From Fastidiosipila sanguinis (GTDB lineage Bacteria; Bacillota; Clostridia; Saccharofermentanales; Fastidiosipilaceae), in the NCBI RefSeq assembly GCF_002998295.1, contig NZ_CP027226.1:806001-870000 (forward strand): a stretch of 64,000 bases of DNA. Reading direction: 5' to 3'. The translations under genes were made by a program, and so were the position numbers. The notes under the pieces are model-generated. The model ran no database searches and was not told the origin of the DNA. It saw only the letters and a program-made list of their open reading frames with translations. Positions 18,407-27,083 of the stretch are shown piece after piece (the stretch's first letter is position 1; every line of letters begins with the position of its first letter).

Positions 18407-19027
18407 TTATTCTATATTATTTCTATAGTCTTCAACCAAGGCTTTAACAAGAGTTTCTACAGCCAAACTTAGCATATCTAAGCTCATTGAAGGCTGATTT
18501 TTGTCTACTACCTGCTCTAGAATATAAGGAACATGAATGAAGCCGCCCTTAATTGCAGCGTCTGATTCATTAATATACTCCATTAAGGAATAGAACAAAC
18601 TGTTGCAAACAAAAGTTCCCGCAGAATATGATACAGAACTAGGTATATTTGCTTCCTTAAGTCTTTGCAATAATAAATCAATTGGCAAAGTGCTAAAGTA
18701 GCCATCTGCTCCTTCAGATGAAATAACTTCATTTTTTGGAGCAAAACCTGTGTTATCTGAACTCAGGCTATTTCTATAATTAATTCCTATTTTTTCAATA
18801 GTAATATTATTTCTTCCACCAGCTTGACCAAATAAAAGCACTGCATCTGGCTGAATTTCTTCCATCATCTTTTTAAGCTCTAAAGAAGACCTTATGAACT
18901 CTGTAGGTAATTCAAGCTTAAATACATCTACACCAATAATATTTATATTTGCATTTTTAATAGCTTCCCAAGATGGATTAATTTTCTCTCCACCAAATGG
19001 ATCAAAGCCCGTAATTAATATCTTCAT
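18407..19027 (-). CDS. pcp: Pyroglutamyl-peptidase I
   Basis: This 206-residue cysteine peptidase (family C15) has the N-terminal ILITGFDPFGGEKINPSW motif, the Glu region FGQAGGRNNITIEKIGIN, the nucleophile in YSAGTFVCNSLFY and the histidine in GGFIHVPYI. It removes N-terminal pyroglutamate from peptides. All three catalytic positions are present. It lies 7 bp downstream of the topoisomerase A-subunit gene. Confidence 0.93.
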   Translation of the reverse strand: MKILITGFDPFGGEKINPSWEAIKNANINIIGVDVFKLELPTEFIRSSLELKKMMEEIQPDAVLLFGQAGGRNNITIEKIGINYRNSLSSDNTGFAPKNEVISSEGADGYFSTLPIDLLLQRLKEANIPSSVSYSAGTFVCNSLFYSLMEYINESDAAIKGGFIHVPYILEQVVDKNQPSMSLDMLSLAVETLVKALVEDYRNNIE

Positions 19028-19034
19028 TTGTATC

Positions 19035-21341
19035 CTACTTCATATCTTCTATGCCAACTTGTTTGGCTAATTTTTTCTCCCCACGTAAATATCTACCATT
19101 TTGTGGGAAAGTTTTAACCCTGTAATAGTCTGGATCTTCAATTTCTAAATTTATAATAGGTTTGAATACGGTACTTGAAGAATTTCTCTTAAGTTTCTGT
19201 ATCCTTGTACCCAGATTTGATCTTGAATTTACTAACTCTACATCATCTGCTGAGAAAATTAGCATTTGTTCTTGGTCATTTATAATTGCAAACTCGTTTT
19301 GATCATCAGCAAACAACATTAACTCTAGATCTTCTCGTTCATATGGATTTTCAGGATCAGTTTTACCTGGTTTTAAGTAAACAGCACCTATTGGTGGTTT
19401 CTTAACATTAATTGCATTTAGGATCTTCCTACGTCTGCTTTTAGTCTCATATTCGCTCAAGGCAATTTTTGAAACTCTACCATTTTGAGAGGCAACCATT
19501 ATCTCTCCGGTATAATTCTCTCTATCACCACCATAAAGAACAACGAAGAAAATTGACTCATCTGGATCTAAATCCAAGGTACTTGGTAAGTAATTACCCC
19601 AATCTGATGGTTTATTATCTTCCAAGTCATCCATAGCGATTCTATAAAGATTCCCGGCAGTACTGAAGCAGAAGAGTAAATCTGCATTTGTTCCCTGTTC
19701 AACTTGGATGATTTTGTCATTGTCTTTTAGCTTCAAATCACCTGCACTTCTCAATGAAGTCAATGCCATTTTCTTAAGATATCCATGATCTGTAAGGAAT
19801 ACTTTAAGATTGAAATCATCAATAAATTCTTCCTCAACATACTCTTCTATGTTCTCTTCCGCAACAATAGTTGTTCTACGAGTTTGAGAATAATTCTTTA
19901 TTACTTGTTCTAATTCCTTGATGATAACTTTGTCTATTAATTTAGCACTCTTAATTATCTTCTCTAATTCAGCAATATCCTTGTCCAGATTTTCAATTTC
20001 TGAAACTCTTTTCAGAATGTATTCTTTGTTCAAGTTACGCAACTTAATTTCGGCAACATACTCGGCCTGTAATTTATCAATATCAAAACCAGCACAAAGA
20101 TTAGGAATTACATCTGCTTCTTTCTCAGTATTTCTAATAATACTAATAGCTTTGTCAATATCTAGTAAAATTGCCTCGAGTCCTCTTAAAAGGTGTCTCT
20201 TAGAATCTTTTTCACTTAAACTATCTTGTTTAGCTCTCTTAACGGTAACTCTTCTAAAGACTAACCACTCAGCTATTATATTTCTTACACCCAAAGTTCT
20301 TGGATAACCATTAATTAGAATATTAAAATTACATGCAAATGAACTCTCCATAGGAGTTGATTTGTATAGTTTTTGCATGAGTAAATCATAGTCTGTGTTG
20401 CGCTTACAATCTATAGTTATCTTTAACCCTTGTAAGTCAGTTTCATCTCTAATGTCATTTATCTCTTTGATTTCACCAGATTTAACCTTGTCAACAATAG
20501 CATCAATAATAGCTTCAACTGTAGTAGTGTATGGAATTTCATAAATCTCAATTAAATTATTCTTCTTATCAACTCTATACTTAGCCCTTAATTTAAAACT
20601 ACCTCTACCTGTCTCATAGATCTCACGCATTTTCTCTTCATCATAAATTAAATCTGCGCCTCCTGGGAAATCAGGTGCAGGCATAATTTCAAGAACATCT
20701 ACTGCAGGATCTTTTATGTATGCAATAGTCGTTCTACAAACTTCAGCTAAGTTAAATGGGCAAATATTAGAAGCCATACCAACAGCTATACCTTGATTGG
20801 CGTTAACTAAAACTGAAGGGAAAGTAACAGGGAGCAATGTTGGCTCCTCCATGCTACCATCATAATTAGGGACAAAGTCTACAACATCTTTATCAATATC
20901 TTTGAAAAGCTCTTCCGCAAGTTTATCCAACTTAGCTTCTGTATATCTAGGTGCTGCATACTGCATGTTCTTTGAGAACTGCTTACCCATGTTTCCTTTT
21001 GAGTCAATATAAGGATGGAGTAACGCTTCGTTTCCACGTGTTAATCTAACCATAGTGTCATAAATGGTCTGATCTCCATGAGGGTTAAGCTTCATAGTCT
21101 GACCAACAATATTGGCAGATTTTGTTTTATTCCCTCTAAGTAAGCCCATCTTGTACATTGTATAAAGCAACTTTCTATGTGACGGTTTAAAACCATCTAT
21201 CTCAGGAATTGCTCTAGAAACAATTACACTCATAGCATAAGGCATATAGTTAGTTTCAAGCGTCTCTGTAATTGCTTGTTCATGGATAATAATCTCATCA
21301 CTATTTAAAACCATATCATCTTGTCTACGTTTCTTGCTCAT
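19035..21341 (-). CDS. Divergent type IIA topoisomerase A subunit (ParC/GyrA-like)
   Basis: This 768-residue protein has the breakage-reunion domain, with catalytic Tyr in APRYTEAKL, followed by a coiled-coil region and a C-terminal beta-pinwheel region. In the quinolone-resistance region the segment reads NPHGDQTIYDTMVRL, so the position of GyrA Ser83 is Gln while the acidic residue four positions on is kept. No canonical GyrA box (QRRGGKG-like) is seen; the closest segment is KSRRRKILNA. This suggests a topoisomerase IV-like or special-purpose enzyme beyond the standard gyrase, which would be encoded outside the window. GGAGTATAA precedes the ATG. It is paired with the B-subunit gene 53 bp upstream. 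Confidence 0.85.
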   Translation of the reverse strand: MSKKRRQDDMVLNSDEIIIHEQAITETLETNYMPYAMSVIVSRAIPEIDGFKPSHRKLLYTMYKMGLLRGNKTKSANIVGQTMKLNPHGDQTIYDTMVRLTRGNEALLHPYIDSKGNMGKQFSKNMQYAAPRYTEAKLDKLAEELFKDIDKDVVDFVPNYDGSMEEPTLLPVTFPSVLVNANQGIAVGMASNICPFNLAEVCRTTIAYIKDPAVDVLEIMPAPDFPGGADLIYDEEKMREIYETGRGSFKLRAKYRVDKKNNLIEIYEIPYTTTVEAIIDAIVDKVKSGEIKEINDIRDETDLQGLKITIDCKRNTDYDLLMQKLYKSTPMESSFACNFNILINGYPRTLGVRNIIAEWLVFRRVTVKRAKQDSLSEKDSKRHLLRGLEAILLDIDKAISIIRNTEKEADVIPNLCAGFDIDKLQAEYVAEIKLRNLNKEYILKRVSEIENLDKDIAELEKIIKSAKLIDKVIIKELEQVIKNYSQTRRTTIVAEENIEEYVEEEFIDDFNLKVFLTDHGYLKKMALTSLRSAGDLKLKDNDKIIQVEQGTNADLLFCFSTAGNLYRIAMDDLEDNKPSDWGNYLPSTLDLDPDESIFFVVLYGGDRENYTGEIMVASQNGRVSKIALSEYETKSRRRKILNAINVKKPPIGAVYLKPGKTDPENPYEREDLELMLFADDQNEFAIINDQEQMLIFSADDVELVNSRSNLGTRIQKLKRNSSSTVFKPIINLEIEDPDYYRVKTFPQNGRYLRGEKKLAKQVGIEDMK

Positions 21342-21394
21342 TTATACTCCATTTCACTACTTAGAAATATCAAACTTTAATTACTTTTGTGGCT

Positions 21395-23392
21395 CTAATT
21401 CAAATCTAGCTGATCTAGATAAATATGACCATTATTTGCTATATGTTCTTTTCGGCCCTCTAAGTTATCGCCCAACAATAATTCAAAACTAGCTTGTGTT
21501 AATTCTTTTTCTTCTGGAATTACCTGAATTAATCTTCTTGTCTCAGGATTCATAGTTGTTTCCCACATCATTTCAGGCTCATTTTCACCAAGACCTTTTG
21601 ATCTTTGTATATGTAAGTTCTTTGTACCGTGCTCATTTATTAGAATATTCTTCTCTTTTTCATCAAAAGCGAAGTAGGTTTCTTCTTTACCAGAATTTCT
21701 ATAAGTTAATTCATAAAGTGGTGACTCAGCAATATATACTTTGCCCTCCTCCAATAAAGTAGGTGTTAAACGATAAAACATTGCTAACAATAATGTTCTA
21801 ATCTGGAAACCATCAACATCCGCATCTGTACAAATTATTATTTTGCTCCAACGCAAATTGTTGATATCAAATGTTTGAATATTCTTATTCTTAAGCCCTT
21901 GAATCTCAACACCAGTTCCAATAACTTTTATTAAGTCAACAATAATGTCGTTTTTTAGAATCTGATTCATATCTGATTTCAAACAGTTTAAAATTTTACC
22001 TCTAATAGGAATTACTGCTTGGAACTCAGCGTCTCTTCCTAATTTTACAGAACCAAGAGCAGAATTACCCTCAACTATATACAACTCACGTTTATCAATA
22101 TCTTTTGAACGGCAATCAACAAAGTTTTTAACCCTGTTATTAATGTCTATTTTCCCCATTAGGTTCTTTTTAACATTAACTCTTTGCTTCTCGGCGCTCT
22201 CTCTACTACGCTTGTTAATTAGGATTTGATCAATAACTTTATCAGCATCTTCAGAATTCTCAATGGACCAAACTTCAAGATGTTCCCTCAACATATCTGT
22301 GATAAAACGTTGAATGAATCTATTATTAATAGCTTTCTTGGTTTGGTTCTCATAACTTGTCTGTGTTGAGAAAGAGTTTACTACACATATCAAAGAATCT
22401 TGGACATCTTGCCAAGTTATATGAGCTTCATTTCCTTTGTATTTATCTTTAGTTTTAATAATCTTATCAATCGCACTGGTAAAAGCACTTCTTACAGCTT
22501 TTTCAGGTGATCCACCATATTCAAGGAAGGAAGAGTTGTGATAATACTCTTGCATGGAAACCTCTCTATTAAAGGCAAAAGCTAACTGCAGCTTAAGTTT
22601 GTATTCTGGTCTATCAGCCGCATCACGACCTTTACCAGCATCTTCCCACATTATTACAGAGGTAATAGAATTAGCTTCATTTAGCTCATCTACATAGCCC
22701 TTAATACCATCAGGATATGAAAACTCGTCTTTTGTTCCAGTAATCTCATCCTCAAATTCAAAAACAACTCCAGCATTAACAATGGATTGGCGTTTTAAAA
22801 CATCCACAAAATATTGATGAGAAATCTCTATATCAGTGAAAACTTCTTGATCTAATTTAAACTTCTGTTTAGTTCCGGTCACCTTGCTGTTAGTCTTTTT
22901 CTTACTTAGACCACCTTGGTTTACACCTTTTTCAAAATGCAAATTATATATATAACCATCTCTTACGACTTCTACATCAAAAAATTCTGAAGCATATTGT
23001 GTCGCACATGCACCCAAACCATTTAAACCAAGGGAAAACTCATAGTTTTCACCTTCTAATGTATTGTATTTACCACCTGCATATAATTCTTGATAAACCA
23101 GCTCCCAGTTATATCTATCTTCATTTGTATTGTAGTCCAAAGGTATACCTCTACCTTCGTCAATAACTTCAATACTATAATCTTTAAATCTTTTTACTAG
23201 AATCTTCTTACCAAAACCTTCTCTAGCCTCATCAATAGAGTTAGATAGTATCTCAAAAAAAGCATGTTGAGCACCGACAATATCATCTGAACCGAAAATA
23301 ACTGCTGGTCTCAAACGTACTCTATCTTCTCCTTTTAATTGAGATATACTTTGGTTATCATAATTCTGTTTTATTTCTGTTTTTTTTGACAT
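21395..23392 (-). CDS. Divergent type IIA topoisomerase B subunit (ParE/GyrB-like)
   Basis: This 665-residue protein has a GHKL ATPase domain (FFEILSNSIDEAREG, DEGRGIPLDYN, LGLNGLGACATQYAS), a transducer domain and a TOPRIM domain. The usual EGDSAGG motif is EGNSALG, and the metal-binding DADVDG triad is intact, followed by FQIRTLLLAMFYR where SHIRTLLL is usual. These changes match a diverged lineage and do not look like decay. It supplies ATP turnover and the TOPRIM metal site to the A subunit encoded just downstream. An extended -10 promoter lies upstream. Confidence 0.85.
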   Translation of the reverse strand: MSKKTEIKQNYDNQSISQLKGEDRVRLRPAVIFGSDDIVGAQHAFFEILSNSIDEAREGFGKKILVKRFKDYSIEVIDEGRGIPLDYNTNEDRYNWELVYQELYAGGKYNTLEGENYEFSLGLNGLGACATQYASEFFDVEVVRDGYIYNLHFEKGVNQGGLSKKKTNSKVTGTKQKFKLDQEVFTDIEISHQYFVDVLKRQSIVNAGVVFEFEDEITGTKDEFSYPDGIKGYVDELNEANSITSVIMWEDAGKGRDAADRPEYKLKLQLAFAFNREVSMQEYYHNSSFLEYGGSPEKAVRSAFTSAIDKIIKTKDKYKGNEAHITWQDVQDSLICVVNSFSTQTSYENQTKKAINNRFIQRFITDMLREHLEVWSIENSEDADKVIDQILINKRSRESAEKQRVNVKKNLMGKIDINNRVKNFVDCRSKDIDKRELYIVEGNSALGSVKLGRDAEFQAVIPIRGKILNCLKSDMNQILKNDIIVDLIKVIGTGVEIQGLKNKNIQTFDINNLRWSKIIICTDADVDGFQIRTLLLAMFYRLTPTLLEEGKVYIAESPLYELTYRNSGKEETYFAFDEKEKNILINEHGTKNLHIQRSKGLGENEPEMMWETTMNPETRRLIQVIPEEKELTQASFELLLGDNLEGRKEHIANNGHIYLDQLDLN

Positions 23393-23422
23393 ATTTTCTC
23401 CATCAAATTATTACTAAAAGAC

Positions 23423-23431
23423 ATTATAGCA
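23423..23431 (-). promoter_or_regulatory. Extended -10 promoter for the topoisomerase operon, next to a palindrome
   Basis: The minus strand reads TGCTATAAT, a perfect TGn-TATAAT extended -10, 30 bp before the topoisomerase B start. A 12-bp perfect palindrome AGCTCTAGAGCT (23442-23453) lies where a -35 would be; no -35 hexamer is seen. The palindrome could be an operator. Confidence 0.55.
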
Positions 23432-23465
23432 GATAAACACTAGCTCTAGAGCTTAGCGAAAGTTC

Positions 23466-25136
23466 CTATGCTAAACCTGTAATTGTACCATCTTTTCCAA
23501 CTTTAATATTCATAGCAGCAGGCTTCTGTGGTAATCCTGGCATTGTGTTTATGCTTCCAGCTTTAACAACAACAAACCCTGCACCCGCTTTAAGCTCAAC
23601 ATCAGTAACTTCAAATTCAAAATTTGTAGGAGCCCCTAACTTATTAGCTTTATCTGAGAATGAATATTGAGTTTTGGCAATACACACTGGAAGTTTTTTG
23701 TATCCATCCTTCTCAAATTTACGCAATTTGTTCTTAACTCCGGAAGAATAGACCACTTTATCCGCTCTATAAATCTCTGTAGCTACAGCTTCAATCTTAT
23801 CGACAAACGAAGTTTCTAAATCATAAATGAATTTTTCTTCTGCATTATTGTCTGTGATTTCAATCACTTTATTAGCTAGATCTATAGCTCCTTCAGAACC
23901 TAAATTATATGGGTCGGCAACTACTGCCTCTACGCCAAGTTCTGAAACTAAATCTTGTAAAGTTTTAATCTCCGCTTCTGTATCTGAAGGAAATCTATTA
24001 ATGGCAACAACAAAAGGACGTCCAAACTTATGAACATTTTCCATATGCCTCTTTAGATTTGAAAATCCTTCTCTTAACGCATCTAGATCTTCTTTCTCTA
24101 GATCTTCTTTCTTTTGTCCACCATTGTATTTAAGTGCTTTAACAGTAGCTACCAAAACAACAGCATCTGCTTTAACATTTTCATTTCTAGAAACAATATC
24201 AAAAAACTTCTCTGCGCCTAAGTCTGCACCAAATCCTGCTTCAGTTACGACGTAGTCAGCTAATTGTCTTGCCAACTTCAAGGCAACAATAGAGTTAGAT
24301 CCGTGAGCTATATTCGCAAATGGTCCACCATGAATTAACGCTGGTGTATTCTCAATAGTTTGGACTAGGTTTGGTTCAAAAGCCTTCTTAAGGAGCAATA
24401 ATAATGAATCTGTCGCACCCAAATCATCAGCTCTGATTATTTCATTAGAATAATTATAAGCAACGATAATTCTACCTAGGCGAGTTCTTAAATCTTCTAA
24501 GTCTTCAGCTAAACATAGAATTGCCATTATTTCGGATGCAGCAGTAATCTCAAATTTAGATTCTCGCATAACACCGTCCGTATTTGGACCCATGCCTATA
24601 ACTATATTTCTCAAAGCTCTATCATTAACATCTAGAACTCTATTCCATACAACATTTTTGGGATTTATATTTAGCTGGTTTCCCTGGTAAATATGATTAT
24701 CAATAATTGCAGCCAGCAAATTGTGAGCTGATTCAATAGCAGCTATATCTCCAGTAAAATGAAGATTAATATCTTCCATTGGCAAAATTTGACTATAGCC
24801 ACCACCGCAGGCCCCACCTTTCATTCCAAAAACAGGCCCCTTTGATGGTTCTCTTAATGCACTTAAAGCCTTTTTACCAACCTTATTTAATGCCATTGAG
24901 AGAGCAATATTTACAGTGGTTTTTCCCTCTCCAGCTGGTGTTGGATTAATGGATGTAACCAAAATGAGTTTAGAGTTATTTGTTTCGGAACAATCATTAT
25001 TTAGAAGGTCTAGACTAATTTTAGCCTTGTGTTTACCATACAAATCTAGATAATCCTCTGAAATGTTTAAATGCTTAGCCACTTCCCTTACATCTATCAG
25101 ACTTGCGGAATTAGCAATTTCAATATCACTCTTCAT
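23466..25136 (-). CDS. fhs: Formate-tetrahydrofolate ligase
   Basis: From the ATG at 25136, which follows GAGGTGGG, the protein is 556 residues, the usual FTHFS length; the longer frame adds six residues that overlap the ribosome binding site. Landmarks are TPAGEGKTTVNIAL (nucleotide-binding loop), MKGGACGGGYSQILPMEDINLHFTGD and the conserved C-terminal INTMPGLPQKPAA. It forms 10-formyl-THF from formate, ATP and THF. It stands alone between the topoisomerase operon and a divergent regulator; no other folate gene is visible. Motifs are intact. Confidence 0.95.
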   Translation of the reverse strand: MKSDIEIANSASLIDVREVAKHLNISEDYLDLYGKHKAKISLDLLNNDCSETNNSKLILVTSINPTPAGEGKTTVNIALSMALNKVGKKALSALREPSKGPVFGMKGGACGGGYSQILPMEDINLHFTGDIAAIESAHNLLAAIIDNHIYQGNQLNINPKNVVWNRVLDVNDRALRNIVIGMGPNTDGVMRESKFEITAASEIMAILCLAEDLEDLRTRLGRIIVAYNYSNEIIRADDLGATDSLLLLLKKAFEPNLVQTIENTPALIHGGPFANIAHGSNSIVALKLARQLADYVVTEAGFGADLGAEKFFDIVSRNENVKADAVVLVATVKALKYNGGQKKEDLEKEDLDALREGFSNLKRHMENVHKFGRPFVVAINRFPSDTEAEIKTLQDLVSELGVEAVVADPYNLGSEGAIDLANKVIEITDNNAEEKFIYDLETSFVDKIEAVATEIYRADKVVYSSGVKNKLRKFEKDGYKKLPVCIAKTQYSFSDKANKLGAPTNFEFEVTDVELKAGAGFVVVKAGSINTMPGLPQKPAAMNIKVGKDGTITGLA

Positions 25137-25295
25137 TATTCCCACCTCTTTCATGAATTAAGCTGTTTCCTGTTTATTATCACTAAGTTTAAAGTTATAC
25201 AGCCTATATTTTGAATCTTAAAACAATTTACAATTTAATAAATTAACACATTTTCTTTCAAATTCCTACATAATAATTCCGACACATTTTTGTAT

Positions 25296-25327
25296 AAAAA
25301 AAAGGGGCCATATTAATTATATGACCC
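25296..25327 (-). terminator. Possible terminator-like hairpin upstream of fhs
   Basis: A nine-pair GGGCCATAT/ATATGACCC stem with one mismatch and a short loop is flanked on the minus strand by eight T. It could stop leftward read-through before fhs. The mismatch and the lack of an upstream minus-strand gene nearby make it uncertain. Confidence 0.35.
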
Positions 25328-25454
25328 ATTTTGAGGAAAAATAAGAAAGTTATAGCACTAAGTAATTCGAAATGCTAAGTTTTATCGCATATATATATTA
25401 AACACTATTAATTTGATATTTAAGTTAAATGATTGTGATGAATTGTGATAATAT

Positions 25455-25512
25455 CAACTTTAATTCGAGTGTTTTCTCAACTATTAGTTGTCTAAAAGGA
25501 AACAACTCAACT
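25455..25512 (+). promoter_or_regulatory. Cluster of five CAACT half-sites, candidate operator
   Basis: CAACT occurs at 25455, 25478, 25503 and 25508 and in inverted form (AGTTG) at 25486, all within 58 bp just upstream of the weak promoter of the XRE gene. AGTTGT (25486-25491) and ACAACT (25502-25507) form a 6-bp inverted repeat. Such multiple half-sites fit binding by a dimeric or oligomeric HTH protein, probably autoregulation. Confidence 0.45.
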
Positions 25513-25578
25513 ACAGGAATATTTTCAAACCGTTAAATATAGCAGATAATATAAGCATAAAACACGGAGGTTATTGAT

Positions 25579-26082
25579 ATGAAAACTTTAGGTAATAAAA
25601 TTTCAACTTTAAGAAAAGAACGGGGTTTAACACAAAGTGCTCTAGCAGAAAAACTTAATATCTCTGCTCAAGCTATCTCTAAGTGGGAAACAGATCAGGC
25701 CGCGCCAGATATTAGTCTATTAGCTCCTCTCGCAAAAATTCTAGATACTTCAATAGATTATCTACTAAATGAAGATGCCGAAGAGCCTGAAACTATTTTT
25801 GTACCTGAACCAAGCGAAAGAGATTATAGTAAACTGATATTAAAAATAAGAGTTATTGATGAAGATGATAAAGTTAATATTAATGTACCATTTTTATTGG
25901 TTAAACAGATGCTAGCCACTGGATCTAACAGCTTCTCAAACTTAACTATGGGTGGTACAAATATTGAACTAATGAATGAAGATTTTGAGAAAATTGTAGA
26001 ACTTATCGAGAGTGGAGTTCTAGGAAAAATTGTTTCTATCAGCACACAAGATGGTACAAGTGTAGAAATTTATGTTGAATAA
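25579..26082 (+). CDS. XRE family regulator with C-terminal SHOCT-like domain
   Basis: This 167-residue protein has an HTH_3 domain (about 5-60: ISTLRKERGLTQSALAEKLNISAQAISKWE) and an acidic linker, then a small alpha/beta domain (about 85-167: KLILKIRVIDEDDKVNINVPFLLV through VSISTQDGTSVEIYVE). This C-terminal part resembles the SHOCT-like domain found in several Firmicute envelope-stress regulators; that assignment is by eye. CGGAGGT precedes the ATG. It starts a two-gene unit with the next gene 16 bp on. Its likely operator is the CAACT cluster upstream. Confidence 0.8.
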   Translation: MKTLGNKISTLRKERGLTQSALAEKLNISAQAISKWETDQAAPDISLLAPLAKILDTSIDYLLNEDAEEPETIFVPEPSERDYSKLILKIRVIDEDDKVNINVPFLLVKQMLATGSNSFSNLTMGGTNIELMNEDFEKIVELIESGVLGKIVSISTQDGTSVEIYVE

Positions 26083-26098
26083 GTTATAAAAGGTAAAT

Positions 26099-26848
26099 AT
26101 GAAAATTTATATCAGACGCCTTGAAGGTGACAAAGAAATAATTAATAAATATAGAATACCTATTGGGCTTTTTCTAAATACTATTACTGCTAGAATTGCT
26201 GCTTCTGCTGTAAGTGGAGATTTCAGAAAGGATATTTTAAAAGGTTTAGAAAGTCTTAAAGACCTCCCTGAGTTGCAAGATACTTGCGCATCAAGTGAAG
26301 CAAATGAAGCAAGTGAATCAGCAGAATTAACAATAACAGCTGAAGAACTACTTTTAGATGAAGCACATAACATTATTACTTCGCCTGAAATAGAGAATGA
26401 AGTTTTAACTGAAAATGATAAAAAAGAGTTGAGCAAAGCTAGAACTTCAAAATACACTCTTAGTTTTGCTGATGGAACCACCATAGAAAGGGAAAACTCT
26501 GAAGATAAGCAAGAAGTCAAATCTAAAGCATCTTATCTAGGCAAAGAAATTTCAAAATCAAAGGATGATTTAGGTCAGTATAATAATAAAGGGAAAAGTT
26601 TTTCTCTCTTTGCTTCTTCCGGGGGCGAATTAGAGCCTTATATAGATAAATTAAATACTCTAATTAATTCAGATGACAAAGACTTTAATAACGCACTAAA
26701 TAAATACAGAAAAAAATACAAAAAACAAAAACGATTAGAATTCAATCAAATATTCAAGATATTAAAGAAATCTGCCAGACAGAACAGAGGCTTACGATTA
26801 GTGGATGTTCAAAGCAATGACGGTACTATAGTAATCATCGAATTCTAA
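26099..26848 (+). CDS. SHOCT-like domain split by a long charged insertion
   Basis: The N-terminal 35 residues (MKIYIRRLEGDKE, then IPIGLFLNTITARIAAS) and the last 45 (FNQIFKILKKSARQNRG, then LRLVDVQSNDGTIVIIEF) look like the two halves of the same SHOCT-like fold present in the XRE protein upstream. Between them lie about 160 residues rich in Glu, Ser, Lys and Asn, with no recognisable domain and a segment (KYTLSFADGTTIER) that could form a beta-hairpin. There is no signal peptide or TM. AAAGGT precedes the ATG and the gene ends at a two-way terminator. It is probably a partner or effector of the XRE protein; function unknown. Confidence 0.65.
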   Translation: MKIYIRRLEGDKEIINKYRIPIGLFLNTITARIAASAVSGDFRKDILKGLESLKDLPELQDTCASSEANEASESAELTITAEELLLDEAHNIITSPEIENEVLTENDKKELSKARTSKYTLSFADGTTIERENSEDKQEVKSKASYLGKEISKSKDDLGQYNNKGKSFSLFASSGGELEPYIDKLNTLINSDDKDFNNALNKYRKKYKKQKRLEFNQIFKILKKSARQNRGLRLVDVQSNDGTIVIIEF

Positions 26849-26886
26849 TCAATGTAGCTTCCCTCTTCTTAAATACTTAAAAAATA

Positions 26887-26919
26887 AAAAAGCCTGTAGT
26901 AATTTACTACAGGCTTTTC
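26887..26919. terminator. Bidirectional intrinsic terminator
   Basis: A perfect 10-bp stem AGCCTGTAGT/ACTACAGGCT with an AATTT loop has six A on the left and four T on the right. It closes the plus-strand regulator pair and, on the minus strand, lies 8 bp after tRNA-Arg. Confidence 0.9.
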
Positions 26920-26922
26920 TTC

Positions 26923-26999
26923 TGGTGAGCCCAGGAGGTCTCGAACCTCCGGCCTACAGCTTAGAAGGCTGTTGCTCTATCCAACTGAGCTATGGACCC
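26923..26999 (-). tRNA. tRNA-Arg (anticodon TCT)
   Basis: The minus strand folds as a 77-nt tRNA including an encoded CCA. The acceptor is GGGTCCA paired with TGGGCTC, the D-loop contains AGTTGGATAGAGC, the anticodon loop is CTTCTAA (anticodon at 26963-26965) and the T-loop is GGTTCGAGACC. It reads AGA codons, the dominant Arg codon in such AT-rich genomes. Confidence 0.96.
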
Positions 27000-27009
27000 T
27001 TAAAAAAGA

Positions 27010-27083
27010 TGGAGCAGGTGAAGGGAATCGAACCCTCGCGGTCAGATTGGAAATCTGAGGTTCTACCATTAAACTACACCTGC
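27010..27083 (-). tRNA. tRNA-Gly (anticodon TCC)
   Basis: The minus strand gives a 74-nt tRNA with encoded CCA. The acceptor GCAGGTG pairs with CACCTGC, the anticodon loop is TTTCCAA and the T-arm is GAGGGTTCGATTCCCTT. It lies 10 bp upstream of tRNA-Arg, so the two are probably cotranscribed and end at the bidirectional terminator. Confidence 0.96.

Larger units (their letters stand above)
25137..25578. other. Divergent intergenic region between fhs and the XRE regulator
   Basis: These 442 bp are AT-rich and hold no convincing ORF. They contain a hairpin beside an A/T tract (25296-25327), a cluster of CAACT half-sites (25455-25512), a weak plus-strand promoter (TTTTCA-17-GATAAT, 25522-25550) and the CGGAGGT ribosome binding site of the regulator. 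No clear fhs promoter or riboswitch was recognised. Confidence 0.6.

Noticed and set aside
26107-26520. 137-codon minus-strand frame inside the split-domain gene
   Set aside because: It has no ribosome binding site, low-complexity Ser-rich content and lies opposite a gene with a good start and terminator; it is a shadow frame.
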